This document shows positions 23,801 to 41,851 of a stretch of DNA of 64,000 bases, in pieces. The number at the start of each line of letters is the position of its first letter. Within the stretch, counting starts at the first letter, position 1. The stretch is from Deuterostichococcus epilithicus (taxonomy: Eukaryota > Chlorophyta > Trebouxiophyceae > Prasiolales > Stichococcaceae). The translations under genes and the position numbers were made by a program. The stretch is from NCBI GenBank assembly GCA_033439295.1, contig JAVTLE010000013.1:2046001-2110000 (forward strand), written 5' to 3'. The notes beneath the pieces were generated by a model. It did not search any database and was not told the origin of the DNA. It saw nothing but the letters and a program-made list of their open reading frames with translations.

Positions 23801-26800
23801 TGACCACACTTCTGTGCACGAGTCTGCATCGCAAGGGAAGTCACTCATCGCGTGTAGGCGCTCATCAGACAGCTGGGCCGATCTCATTGTTACGGCCTAG
23901 CGCACAGGGTGGAAGGCGCACCTAGCTTTGCAAAGCTCCAGACCTGCCATGCACCATCAAGGTCTCAGAAGATATCATCTATGGGACGTGCAAAATTAAC
24001 GAAAAATTGAGCAGATGCAAAGCATGGTCGCAGGCCAAAGCGTGCGGCGCTCACCGTGTTGGACATCTCCTGGGGATTGCACTCGGCTGCCCGCGTCACC
24101 ATTGCCTGCAGATAGAAACTATTGCGCACATCTGTCTCAACGACCGAGGTGCGCAACGAAAACGTCCCAGTGCGCCTTGCCCGCCCTCCACTGCACAGTC
24201 TCGCATTGCCTGCCCGTCCACACCTTGGCTACTGCCTCCACCGTGGCGGCGCCAGGCTGCTGCTCAAGCGTCGCAAATGCCCACCTGCACGTCAGGCAGC
24301 AAGCGGCCTTCTGTGAAGGCAGTATCCACTGCGCCGGCATCGTCCGACTTGGAAAGTCATCCGCTCACGACAGGCTGACGAGGTACCATCTGTTTGCTGC
24401 GCAGACCGGATGCACTGTGACCATGTGCGTGCAGACCACGCTGCATTGCACTCACATGAGGTTGGAGAGGTGCTGCCTCGAGAAGTCCTCGGCAGAGGCG
24501 CCAGCCAGGCGAGCCACCGTCTCGCGCGCCACGGTGGTGAGGAATGCCTGCAGACACCACAGAAGCTCACAGCTTCATCAGATGGCAACTGCACGGAGGG
24601 CGTGCTGCCCATCGAGGGCCAGGGGCTGGCCCTGGCTGTGTGTAGAAGCGGGTCCATCATCTTGGGGCTTTTAGCAGCAGTCTGCCATCGGTGTCATGCA
24701 GCAGGCGCACCTGGCAATTCGCATTCTTCAGCGTCGCCATAGACCTGCGCACAAGGCAGGTCGCTTCTCTTGGCCATGCCCATCTCCGAGCCCATTGGCC
24801 TGACACTGCACGGGCCGCAGATCAGATGACAGGGACGCACGTGAGCTTGCAGGACCAGAACAGGGCAGCGTCCGACTGACAGAGGAGCCGTGGGTCTCAC
24901 CAGGCGACGTTTGAGATGTTTTGAGCTGTGAAGTGCGGCAGGATGTCGGTCGCACGCGCCAGGGCACGCGCCGTGAACGTGTGCCCAGGGTGCACGGCCA
25001 GCGTTGCGTACGCCCTGCTTGATCGGTGCTGTTCTGAGACAGGCTGTCCAACAGGAGACGCAATCGATGCATGACGTCCGTCATGACACTGCTGCCTGTG
25101 GTCGCTGTCGTGGCTGAAAAGCGTGGTGCATCGATGCCACCGACGCCATGGCCAGGTGCCGCTCTCGGAAACAGCAGATGAATGAAACTGCGAGAAGCCG
25201 GGAACCCAAGCCGTGTTTACAGTGACTTTACCACACGAGGTTGGCGATGGACTGCGGCTGGTAGTCACTCATGGCGGAGGCGGCGTGCGCGGCGACCGCC
25301 GCCAGCAGACCTGCGTGCGCATGCCCGAGCCGCGCCATGGCCCACATCAGGTTGCTGGCGTTCTGCGGGCTGAAGCTGGACAGGCGCGCCTCAGATGCCT
25401 TGGCGATGTGCTCCATAAGCTGCCCCGGCGGCTCGTAGCTCAAGTTGGCGTACGCCCACGCCTGTTTGAAACCACGACTTGATGGATCCTTGACTGCTAG
25501 ACCAAATAAAGCGCAGCGAAGCGCCGGCGCCGCAGCATCTGCGAGCTGGCGGTGCAGGACGCCGCCAGGGTTGCCGCTCACTTGTTATCAGAACAGATGC
25601 TGTCATGCTGACACGCAAGCTGCGCCGACAGCAAACGGACAGCAGTTGGAAAGAAGATGAGAGTTGCAGCACCAGGTTGGCCAGGTTCTGGGCGTTGAAC
25701 TCGGGCAGCAGCGGCATGCTGGCGGCGGCCACGGCGTCCAGCAGCGCCTCGTGCTCCTCCCCCAGCTTGGAGAACGCCCATGCCGTGTTGGACAGCGCCT
25801 GCGCAGATTGGTTGTCAAGGTAAAAGGCCCGCAGCTAGGGGTGTTGGAAGGGGGGGTAAGGGGAGTTTGCAATGTGCATTTGCGTAATCACCAGGCGTGT
25901 GTACAGCCATACGAGCCTGCTGGCTGCTGCATTGGGAGCGCCCCTCCGACAGCATAAGTATTGAGGGCAGCGCTCATAAATGAGAAGTGCTCTCAGGTCT
26001 CGGGAAACCAGAGGGAACTGGGCCTGGCATCACTGCTTGCAAACTGTCAGGGAGTCCTGGCGGCATGTGGACATGGCATGTACAAACATGCCGAAGTACC
26101 TGCGGAGTGAACTCGCGCAGCTTGACGCGCGCGGTCTTGGAGATGGCCATCATAAGCGCCCCAGGGTGGTGCGCCAGCTTGGCATACGACAGCACCTGTG
26201 CGTGCAACCATGTGTCCATGTCAGATGTTTAACTGAGCTCTGAGATGCCCCGTGGGGTGCGGCGAGCGGGGTTGCGGCAATAAAAAACGCGGCCGATCAA
26301 GGAGCCAGCAACTATATGAAGAACGAGCCTGAATTGTCTAATACCGTCAGCAGGGGCTCGGGTGAGGGGCACACCAGGTTGGAGATGTTCTGAGGGGTGA
26401 AGCTGTCCAGGCGGGCCTCAGCAGCGGTCGCCAGCGCATTGAGCAGCTCATCCCCTGGGTAGTGCTCTGCAGATTACCATACGGACAAACCATCTGAACT
26501 GAGCGCCTTCGGCAGGTGCAAAAAGGCACGCAACGTTGCGTGCATGCAGGCAGTCTTCGTATAATGTAGAGTCAGAGACAAGCATCTGCGTGCACCAACT
26601 CATACTTTGCTGCTGCTGCCATGGCAGAGGAGGAAAGTGCGCACCGAGCGAGGCAAACCCCTGCGCACCAGACCACAGCAACTGCTCAGCACAGGGTTGT
26701 TCTTCTGACTGCAGTTCTGCCGTGTCCGAAGGCTGGGCGGTCTTGAGCCCGCCGCTGCTGCATCTCCTGCTGCCGCAAACAGCTGGTGCTCGTCATGCAT

Positions 26801-29303
26801 TGCTGCGATGGCAGACGCTTCAGGACTGCGGCTGCCCCATCAGACATTCTGAAAAGGGGCGCCGCATCTGTGGCTGCAGCTGCACACCCAGATGCTGTTG
26901 GCCAGGTTCTGCGGATTGAACTCGGCGATCTTGAGCAGCGCAACGCGCGCCACACCGTCCAGCAGCCGCGCCGAGACGCGCATCTCCATCTTCGCCAGCC
27001 CCTGCGCCGAATTGCGTTGGACGTGGTGATGCGGCATTGCGAGTGGCTTCCGGGCTCAGCCCAGCACAAGGATGCTGGGTAGTGCCAGGCAGTGGAGTGG
27101 GGGTCGCTTGCGGGTGGGCAACAGCACACCAGGCCATAAGAGGCGCCTCACCCACAGCAGGTTTCCCAGGTTCCTGGCGGAGAACTCCTGCAGCTTGCCC
27201 TCTGCAGCGGACCGCCAGAACCGTCAGCACGACAAGTCGATGCGCTCATCAGCATTGCAGCAGTCTAAGCATCTCAGCCCAGCATGTGCGCCGCAGTCTC
27301 CAGGTGGCGACGTATATGCGGGCTATGACAGCTGCACCATCAAGCAGGAGGCAAACCGATCATCCCCAGCAGGCGCTCAAACTCGGGCTGCTCCGCAACA
27401 AATTCGTAGTGCGCGGTGCCGGCGTCGAGCGCCGCCATGCGGTGCACCGCCGTCGCCATGCACACTGTGTCGAAGTCCTGCCCCGACGTCGTAACCACAT
27501 CCAGGATATCCTGAGGCAACATGCATGCCGAAAGGGGTTCAACTTGATCATCGGTGACGACAGAACATGAGTGCAGGTTGTTGCTATGCCAGTGTGGCAC
27601 CAACACCTGTTGGGTCATGACGAGCCCGAAACATGATGCGGGCACAGCAAGTGAAGACCCGACACAGAGAAACAAGCTGAGCTCCGCTTTCATATTATGT
27701 TTCGATCCAGCAGTCACTTGCAGCGCCTCTGTTGCCATGGGAAAACCGACAGCTGCAGAGAGGCCTGCCTGAGCGGTGCGGGCAGAGGTGATGCGCTTGT
27801 TGACCTGGATGTAGACGGGGATCTGCCGCGCCGGCATGCCCGGCTTGAAGGCTCCCCTGCTGCCTGTTGCTCCAAATTCCAGCTTGCGCTTGACGCCCAG
27901 CACTACAGGTGTGTCAAAGCATCGAGGATCAAAGCATCGGTATGCGCACGTGCAGCAAAAATATTCAGTTCTTCTTCTAACTGGCATGGCTGGCAGTGTG
28001 CAATGCGCACCAGAGGGCGATGAGCACCATGACCCGAATCAGCAGGATGGACGTGCACAGGGCGAGGAGGTCTGCAATGGGGTTGCACGACAGCGCACCT
28101 AGGCGGCCTCTGGACTCTGCGAGAACAGGCGGTGGCGGTGGCGGCGGCAACCCCTCGCCATGCGCCGTTTGCGCAAGGTGTAATGCGCTGCCCTGATCGG
28201 GCGGCGGTGGCTGCGGGATCCACGAAGGTGCCTGCTGCTGTCCGCCCCAGGCGCCGCTGTAGCCGTACCCCCAGGACTCCTGTGCCGGAAGGTTTGCCAG
28301 GATTGCAATTCATCGCGAGTGGCTTCCACATGCACAGTAGTCAGTTCAGCCATTCAGCGAGCATCACGGGAGCACGTGGTGGCACCGGCTGTTTTGAAGA
28401 CCAGATGCTGCCAAGTGTGTCTGGCAAATGGTGGCAGTGGACTCGAAAGGCGCAGGGGAGGACTCCACTGCAGTTGCTGGCGGGAAGCCGTAGCCGGGGT
28501 AGCCATACATTGCCATGGGCGGTGCCATGGGCGGAAAAGGCGAATGAATATAAGCACCTGCGCTCCAGCGACACCGTCACCACCCAGACGCCAAGAACTG
28601 GTACAAGTTGATGCTTTAGTGGCGTCAGGCATCAAGTTTCAGAATCGGAAGGGCAAGCCGGCCAGTTCCGCACCGATGTCGACTGTCTCGTGACAACACT
28701 GCGCACCCGCCGTATGAGCAAAGCCCATGTATGGCGGCGGCGGCCCGGCAGGCCAGCAGCCGGCATAGGGATGGCTGCCAAACGCCAGCCCGGTGCCATT
28801 CGACAGCATCTCCTGCGGCGGCGGGCCGACTGGCGGCCCTAGCTGCGGCTGCTGCGCATACTGCTGCAGGCTGTAGCCGGGCGGCCCTGCGGCTGCATAC
28901 CTGCTGGACCGACTTCACATTGCGACTAAGTAATTTGCTTGAAGACAGGGAATCGTGAAGCCGAGAGTGACGTTCGGGCTGCAACAAAGAATGCTTTCGC
29001 AGGTGATGCAGGCATCCGCGCTGAGAGGAAGGATATACACCGCATCTGGCCTCGGCTTCCTTTAGTCAGAGCAGAGCCGTCCTGCCGATTCTCATGCTCA
29101 GCATCGCAGGCAGGGTAGCCAACCTACCTGGGCGACGGGGGGGATGGCGCCGACCGAACTGCTATGGTGTGGCTTCTCGGCGTACGCGGTGACTGCTGCA
29201 TCACTGTGGGCATGGGTCCAGCGGGCGCGGGCGGTGCCGGAAGCTGCGGTCCATACACCGGCGGCGCGTCGGGCAATTCGCCATTTGTTTGGCTTGTGTC
29301 CAT
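20876..29303 (-). CDS. Octotricopeptide-repeat (OPR) protein with C-terminal RAP domain
   Basis: This is a large OPR protein, the chlorophyte family that binds chloroplast or mitochondrial RNAs to control their stability or translation. Exons resolved in phase: 29303-29128, 28900-28707, 28557-28469, 28279-28099, 27902-27769, 27510-27357, 27201-27152, 27001-26888. These encode a Pro/Gly/Tyr-rich N-terminus, then RQIPVYIQVNKRITSARTAQ and DILDVVTTSGQDF, the usual entry to the repeats. Repeat cores of the form EFNPQNLANSIW recur near 27160, 26900, 26380, 26120, 25680, 25390, 25250, 24910, 24490, 24070, 23660, 23180 and 23030; one exon is exactly 38 codons, the OPR unit. The segment FSIDIALPQEHIAME (ends 21853) joins the RAP exon 21478-21314 (VDGPHHF, LGETAGRRRLL, GWTVISIPYFLWD). 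The stop at 20876 follows an open final exon and is less certain. The intron after 27769 uses a GC donor. Target RNA unknown. Confidence 0.85.
21178..21231. repeat. 27-base direct repeat, two copies
   Basis: Two adjacent copies of a unit containing CCCAACAGGCAGAAG and TGCTGC differ at few positions. They lie between the RAP exon and the last exon of the OPR gene, in a probable intron. Confidence 0.75.
21781..21836. repeat. 30-base direct repeat, two copies
   Basis: The words GGGACATAGGGTACATTACA and GGGACGTAGGGTACATTGCA start 30 bases apart at 21783 and 21813. They lie in the intron upstream of the RAP exon of the OPR gene. Confidence 0.75.
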
Positions 29304-30683
29304 GTTGCAGACGTCGGTGCTACGTTCATGCCTGCACGAACAAAAGCTTTGAGGAGCTGCGGTGGCAACCCCACCGTGCCTGCCATCGCTGTAGATGCCA
29401 GCATCATCTGACACGGTTTTGAATAGCAGGCGCTGCTGGCATCAAGGTGGTGATCCACACGACTCTGCAAAAGGCAGTGGGCGGAGCTTCCGGTGGCGTC
29501 TATAGAGGGCGTGGTGGAAGGAAGTGGTGTGCCCGTCCGCAGTTGTGCTCTTGCAACCCCATCTGGCATCTGTTCTGTTGTGCTGGCTGAGCAAACAACA
29601 AAACAAATTTAATGCGCGCGACAAGAGGCAGACTGAGGGCTTGTGAGGTCACCATTAGGTGTGGCGCTTGACTGTGGCTGGGTGTGCTTGACTGTGGGCA
29701 AAATCAAGCTCCCTCCAGCCCACTGCTGCATTTCCAGCTGCACGTGAACACAGGACCTTTCGCTGCAACAGCATGTTTTGACACCTACTCGGGCGATAGT
29801 GCGGTGATGCAGCCGCATCGTACACACGATAATAGAAGGTATGCAAAGGCAATTCTTGCCATCGGACAGAGCCTGCCATGCTGACCTGCCGGTCCAAGGT
29901 TGTGCCATGGATAATTTTCGGAGCTCAGGTTGACCTGGCGGTTTATCTAGCGGCTGTGCGAGTTGGGCACAAATCTGCAAGTTGGCCCCAGCGCTCCTGC
30001 AAGCCGACGCCAGCATACGCTGCAAATGACTGAGCCGAAATTAAATAGAGCTGCCGCTGTCCATTGCTGTGTGTCTGGGACCATCCTGGGAGGGATCATC
30101 TGAGCGATGGTTTGGCGGCTAGGGTTCTGTTGAGCCAAACCACCCCAGCCAGCGGCAAGTCGAACTTTCAACCTTGGGTCACTGCAAGCGTCACGAAAGC
30201 GCATGCACCAATAACGCAGGCAGAAGCCAAGGCATGCTACTGCGTGGTCTGGTCCAGTCTCTACCCGCTCTCGTGATCAACTGTTTACAGCAGGTGTGCA
30301 GTCAGGAACAGGCAGGAAGAGCGTCGACAGCTGTCACCAACTGCTCGTCGGGCAGCAACAGCTGCTCCTGCCTGATACGGCCAGATATCATTGGGTCAGG
30401 TCTCAGCTGCGAGGGCCGCATCCAGGTTTGGGCACACACAGCTTCCTTGCTGCACTGAGTAAAACGCCAATCCAACCCCAAGCTACTCTCCAGGCCACAT
30501 GTCCCTGGCGCTCTCCGGACAGCCCCAGCAACGCAACAGCGGCCAAGCGCCCGACCGTCCCAGCCTCAGAGCGGCTCAGCTCATAGCGGCAACCTCCGCA
30601 GAGCGGCATCTCCGGCAGCCTCGGCCGCGCCCTACAGCTGCGAATCCCTGAGCGGCCCCAGCCTGACAGCACCGTTCCGAAAC
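29304..30683. other. Region between CDC5L 3' end and OPR 5' end
   Basis: About 1.4 kb holds the probable OPR promoter and CDC5L 3' UTR. Open frames on both strands (for example 29684-29884 plus and 30403-30672 minus) look like chance frames: no family similarity and no connecting splice sites. The right end carries a degraded copy of the CDC5L last exon, listed separately. Confidence 0.45.
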
Positions 30684-30751
30684 TCAGCTGACGGCGAGTA
30701 CCTCGCCGGCGGCTGGCGACGCGACGATCGCCCTGGCGCGCGCCTCGGACC
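30684..30751 (-). pseudogene. Decayed tandem copy of the CDC5L 3' coding end
   Basis: This 68-base segment closely matches the last part of the CDC5L coding sequence at 30781-30845. Read on the minus strand it gives RSEARARAIV and GEVLAVS then TGA, against RSDVRARASV and DVIAVS then TGA in the functional copy. It lies directly downstream of the real stop codon. Confidence 0.7.
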
Positions 30752-30780
30752 GATAGGCCGGCTCAGCCTGCGATTGCGTC

Positions 30781-36774
<5,994 letters not shown>

Positions 36775-37454
36775 GCTGGGCGACTTTGCGTGGGGTCCCG
36801 GCTTACTTCAGTCCTGGACCTGCGCTTCGGCCGCTACGAACACAGGCGCTGCTCACTGTCGCCCGAGCAGCTGCTGTGCCCCTTTAAGCCAGGGCAGCAG
36901 TGTCGGTCGGGTTCAGCCAGGCAGCCGAAACACGGCCCACTGGCCGCAAAGCTGCCTGGCTGATGACAACAGGGCACTGCCTCCCACCGAGTGCCCCAGC
37001 GATTCCCTGGAACTGCACGGCCTCGCCCGTGCCCTACTCGCTGCTTGTGGAGATGGGCAAATGTGCACGCCTCGGGAAGAGAATGCGTGGCTGCCCTGCT
37101 TCACGCTTGCATTGCAGCATTGACATCAACGACGGTCAGCGACGGTGCTGCGCTGAATGCCCTTCCGAAGGTTGCACCAGCAATGCAGGCAGCAAGGTGT
37201 AGAAGGGTCGTCGGCGTGCTGTGCAGGAACACATCACTATGCTCCCGCTGCAGTCAGGAGAGCAGCAGTTGATGCCGCACTGGCAGTTGCGATTGGTATG
37301 CACAAAAGTGCGTGCGTGTTGGCGTGCCCATCAGCTCCGCCGACAGTGACAGCCTGCCCTTGAGAAGTGCACAAGTGCAATCGGTTCGGAAGCTCGAAAG
37401 CACGCACAAACGGCAAAGCCGGCTGCTGGTCCGTCCTGAGGTTGCAAAACACAG
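36775..37454. promoter_or_regulatory. Divergent upstream region, CDC5L and Acinus
   Basis: These 680 bases separate the start codons of two splicing-factor genes read away from each other. The frames inside are not gene-like. It should contain both promoters, possibly shared; I cannot point to a specific motif. Confidence 0.5.
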
Positions 37455-40400
37455 ATGGTGTCAGTCGATGAAGTCGCCAATCTCCGGGTGGTGGATCTCA
37501 AAGCGGAGCTGAAAGCTCGTGATCTTCCAATAGCAGGGCTGAAGGCAGCGCTCATAGACCGCTTGACCGAAGCCCTGCAGGCGAGTGAACATCTCAGGAT
37601 CATGCTCGTAATCTTGCGTGCGCGCGAGGTATGGCCCTCGTTGAGCTGCGTCTCTTCCTGCCTGCAGGCGGAGGGCGGCAAGAGTGAGGAACCGGATGCA
37701 GCGGAGGACACCGCGGGGGAGGCTGTCACCGAAGCAGAAGCGGATGTGGTGATAGATGCAAAGTCAACAGCGGGCGCGGAGGCCGGATCGCTGCCAGAGG
37801 GGCACGCTGCTGTCGGCGATGAGGTGGCCGAGGAGAAGCCAGCCGATCCTGAGCCAGCAGCGGGCAAGACAGCGGCAGTAGAGCCTGCAGAGAGCGAGCC
37901 CAACACGGAGTCACAGGCAGCAAAGGCCGCAGAGGTCAAGACGGCCTCAGCAGCAGAGGGCGCGCAGCTCGGCGAGGTCTCTGTGGGGGACTCTGACACC
38001 GCGGGCGTCAGCGCGGCAGAGGTGCAGCCGTCCGCAGTCAGCGTCACGGCTGAGGAGGCACAGGCGGCGAAGGAGCCTCCGCCCTCGGGGGATGCCACCG
38101 AGGCGGCACCAGCCACAGCACCGATGCTATTCACAGCTAGCGCCCCCGCTGCGGCAGAGGCCGCATCGGAGGCGGAGGCTGCAGAGTCGGCGGTGGCGGC
38201 GCAGCCGGCAGACCCTGCAGCCGAGCCTGCTGCTCCCTCAGACGCGGAGGCCGCACCAGCAGTGGCGACCGCTACGTTGCCGGACGCAGCCGAGCCGATT
38301 GTCGAGGACGAGGCGCCAGAGATGGACTTTGATGTCGACCCGGTGAGCGTTGCAGCCTTGTATTTCTTCCGTTGCGATTGACTGCTGCTGCTGTACCATG
38401 TGCGTCCTCAGCTGTTCTGGCCACTGAACAGTCTCCTTCGGTGTCTGTCTGCAGGAAGAGGAGGAGCCAGCGGCAGCCTCGAGGCCAGCGTCTGCCAAGG
38501 CACCCGAGGCAAAGGGCTCAGGTGAGAACCAGGCTGCTGGCGGGACGAAAGTCATTCTTGAAGCTCTGGCACCGTTTCCTTGGAGGTCCTGCTTACCTGC
38601 GGGAGAGGCCAGGCCCACCATGTAGCGCCCTCACAGATGCTGGCATCAGGAAGCAACATAAACAACTCGGCACTCTGACAAGCTTCTCTCACCTACGGGA
38701 TGAGGCACAACATCACACGTGCTCCATGCTGCTCTGCAGGTAAGCGGGGGCTAGAGCCAATCCCCGGCGTCAAGGCGCCGCCAGAGGTGGACACCTCGCA
38801 GCACGACGGCGGCAACGGCCGTGCAGCCAAGGCGCAGCGCACAGAAGGCGGCACACCCGGCACCCGGCGCATGTCCTCCCACAGGTGCTGCTCTGTTCTG
38901 CAGCGCTGTTTCGTCAGAGGGGCCATCAGGCTGCCGCCGACTTGCTGGTGCACATTTGATCCTTCACACCAGCGAGGTGACAGCGTGTGCATTTTAGGCA
39001 GTGTGTGCGGGGCATTGATGCTGCTGCTCGAGTCGCACTGCCGTCCTTGGCGATCACACGATTGTCCACACGATATGACTCACATCCACCCCTCGTTCTA
39101 CACAGCGAGGTCTTGCCAGTGACGCCGGGTGCCAGGGGAGGCGTGAAGGTGCCGCCGCCCAACATGAAGCCGACGCCCGCTCTGCGCATTGACAACTTCA
39201 TGCGGCCCTTCACGCTGCCGCAGGTGCACTGGCCTGTTTGCAGTGGTGCTCCTTCTTGGTCCTCTGCCAGTACGTGCTGCAGTTTTAAGCCGCTGTTGGA
39301 ATGGCTCTGCACAACGGCGAGCTTCTTACCTGCAGTGGTGTTGGATGCATTGACGAATATTCATCAGAAGAAGGTTGCGTTCTGCACCTGCGATTTGAAG
39401 GCTGCTGCCGACAGCTGCTCTCATGCCACAGGCGAAGCAGCTGCTGAGTCAGCAGGGGGCGACGATAAAGGAGAATGCCTTCTGGATGCCCAGCATCAAG
39501 ACGCACTGCTATGTCATCTTCGAGACTGCCGAGCAGGCGGAGAGCATCAGGTGCTGCATGCCTTCTCGATTGCCGTCTCGCCGAGGTTTCCAGCAGAGTC
39601 CTGGAACTTGCCCATTCGGAGTCTGCAAGCAGCAGGCTCCGCCAGTTCTTGCAGTCGGGCGGTGTTGGTGAGCGTGACTAGGGTATGCGGCATGCAGAGC
39701 GTGTGCTGCAGAACGAGATGTTGGTGTGCACTGCGCAGGCAAGCGACCTTCAACATCCAGTGGCCTCGAGACAGCCTGAAGCGGCTGATGCCCAAGTTCG
39801 TGACGGTGGACGAGGCTGAGGCTGTGATCTCCAGCGGCGGCGCCGCGCCGCCGCGGGCTGCGGCAGTACCAGCGCCGGCGGCCGTCACACCAGTGGCGGC
39901 GCCGGCAGAGAGCCCCAGGGTAGACTCTGCTGCTGCCGCAACGACTGCAGGGATTGGTCCGCCTGAAGTTTCTGCTGCATCTCTTTCTGCAAGTGCACGA
40001 CTTCATGGCTTTTTGCGGACAAGGTCAGCGTGCGACGAGGTAACGTGGTTTCAATGACGATGTTTGATAACTGGTTTCTACTGTCGTGGCAGACTGCGGA
40101 CGCGCGTAAAGACATCCTGCAGCGGCGGCAGCAGCGGGAGGCGGCCGTCAAGCAGAAGGCCCCGCCGCAGGTGCTTGCACCGTGAGGACCTTGTGTCCTA
40201 GATTGGTTAAACAGTACAGTGTTGCAGACTTCACATGGGGCTTGTTGGCACTGCTCAAGCTGCTTGAGCTCGGTCGCATCACACCGCGCAGAATTGGGGG
40301 TGAGCTGATCTCTTTGCTGATTGGCTAATCGCATGACGGTGCCTGCGACCAGGACATGGAGCTGGACGACCTGTTCAGGAAGACGGAGACTCGGCCGCAC

Positions 40401-40481
40401 CTGTACTGGTTGCCGGTCGCAAAGCCGGCAGTGGAGAGTACCGCGTCCACCGCAGTCGCCACAGCAAATGGCAAGGCCTGA
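37455..40481 (+). CDS. ACIN1: Acinus-like ASAP/exon-junction complex protein
   Basis: Acinus joins RNPS1 and SAP18 in the ASAP complex linked to the exon junction complex and alternative splicing. Nine exons join in phase: 37455-37580, 37668-38342, 38455-38521, 38740-38884, 39106-39223, 39432-39550, 39739-39919, 40093-40170, 40353-40481, giving 545 residues. An N-terminal SAP domain (VVDLKAELKARDLPIAGLKA) precedes a long Ala/Glu-rich region. The RRM starts near residue 363 (LRIDNFMRPFTLPQ) and includes ENAFWMPSIKTHCYVIF and FNIQWPRDSLKRLMPKFV. The RNPS1/SAP18-binding motif is at about 507-524 (LDDLFRKT then LYWLP). Intron 1 would be an 87-base GC-AG intron that stays open in frame, so retention would add 29 residues. 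Human Acinus has the same SAP-RRM-RSB order. Confidence 0.94.
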
Positions 40482-40611
40482 TGCCAGCGCATGTGCCCGC
40501 AAGTGAACAATGACATCGGCAGACTCGTACCTGATTTCCACGTGGTGACAGGCACATCTGAGAGTTGAATCGGCCTGTCGTGAGGGCAACATGTGGTTTC
40601 CTGGCCTGGCC

Positions 40612-40616
40612 TGTAA
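40612..40616 (+). terminator. TGTAA poly(A) signal, Acinus
   Basis: TGTAA, the usual green-algal polyadenylation signal, lies about 130 bases after the Acinus stop codon. Confidence 0.45.
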
Positions 40617-40676
40617 GAATGACTGAAGAATGAGCAGCATCACACTGTCGAGAGGTTTGTGGAGTGGCTGGCTGTG

Positions 40677-40681
40677 TTACA
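40677..40681 (-). terminator. TGTAA poly(A) signal, RPS27A
   Basis: TGTAA on the minus strand lies about 96 bases after the RPS27A stop codon, facing the Acinus signal 60 bases away. Confidence 0.45.
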
Positions 40682-40776
40682 TGTGCGTTTGCTTCAACAA
40701 GACCATCCGCTGCAACCGCAGTGCACGGCAGTGTGCTGCGCATGAAGGCTCGAATCTGCTGCTCGCGATGCTGCGC

Positions 40777-41851
40777 CTAGCTTGGCACGGCGCCGTCCTT
40801 GTCGTACATCATGGTCAGGCCACACTTGCCGCTGCGCAGACATGCGGGAACATGTCAAATGTAATCGTTGCAGTGCATTGGTCGGTCGCCAAGGCATGTG
40901 CGAGACCGAGCTGACAGACATCGTCCACGTCCCTGAACTTGAAGCAGAGAGGCACGGTCAACGCACCAGTAGACGCGGTTGAAGTGGGTGGCCATGAAGG
41001 TGCCGGGGCCGCAGGTGGGCGCCGGGCACACCTTGCGCAGCCGCTGCACCTTGCCGGAGTCGTCCACCTGCAACGGAACAAGCGAGACCAATTACCAGTC
41101 GGTATTGCTCCACTTGTAGCGCCAGTGAAACGCCCGTGTAGTCTGCCCATGGAAGCAGAGGGTGTCTGCAGATACTGCCACACTGTCGGGCATATGCAGA
41201 CGGCATGGACTGCGAGCAGCACATAAGTGGCTCGGTGGCACAGCCACTGCCGGAGCAGCTCAGCGCTAGCGGCGCACCTTGTAGAACTTGAGCACGCGAA
41301 GCTTGATCTTCTTGTGCTTGTGCTTGATCTTCTTGGGCTTGGTGTACGTCTTCTTCTTGCGCTTCTTGCCGCCACCCAGCAGGCGGGCCAGGCTGTACAG
41401 CGTCGCCTCGTCGGTGACGCCGCACTCCAGCAGGGAGGCGCCATCGGCCAGCTGGCGGCCGGCAAAGGTCAGGCGCTGCTCCTCCGCGGGGAAGCCTGCG
41501 CAGGAAGGACATGCCGCGGCAATCAGCGGGGCGAGAGCAACTGCAGCCTCGCAATGCTGCCGCAAACTGCTGTTGACGGAAGCGACAAGAGGAGGCGCAT
41601 GCAGAGTGGGTTGAATGTGGTATCGCATGGTTCACAGCGGGATTGGTGCACGCAAAGTCCACTTACCCTCACGGGCAGCCACCACGGCCTTGACATCCGC
41701 GACGGTGGCGCTGAGGCCCACCTCGATGGTGTGGGTGCGGTCTGTGGGTCAGCAGGCACGCCAGTCAGCTTGGTCGCATTCCACAGGGGTGCACTGCAAA
41801 TACCACTAGACAGGACACCACCCACTCACCGGTCCGCACGAACAGCTGCAT
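40777..41851 (-). CDS. RPS27A: Divergent ubiquitin-like domain fused to ribosomal protein eS31 (RPS27A)
   Basis: This encodes the 40S protein eS31 (S27a) as a C-terminal fusion to a ubiquitin fold that should be removed after synthesis. Five exons join in phase: 41851-41830, 41741-41667, 41495-41278, 41067-40967, 40831-40777, giving 156 residues. The S27a half is canonical: [34 protein letters not shown], and a Cys4 zinc site through [15 protein letters not shown]. The ubiquitin half (1-74) is not: it begins [15 protein letters not shown] with a two-residue deletion in the first hairpin, has RLTFAGRQL where ubiquitin has RLIFAGKQL, and ends RLLGG rather than RLRGG. Equivalents of K6, K29, K33, K48 and K63 are R, V, R, R and D; only K27 is kept. 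It may act as a folding leader rather than as a ubiquitin source (inference). The start codon lies 291 bases from the divergent pseudouridine synthase. Confidence 0.94.
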
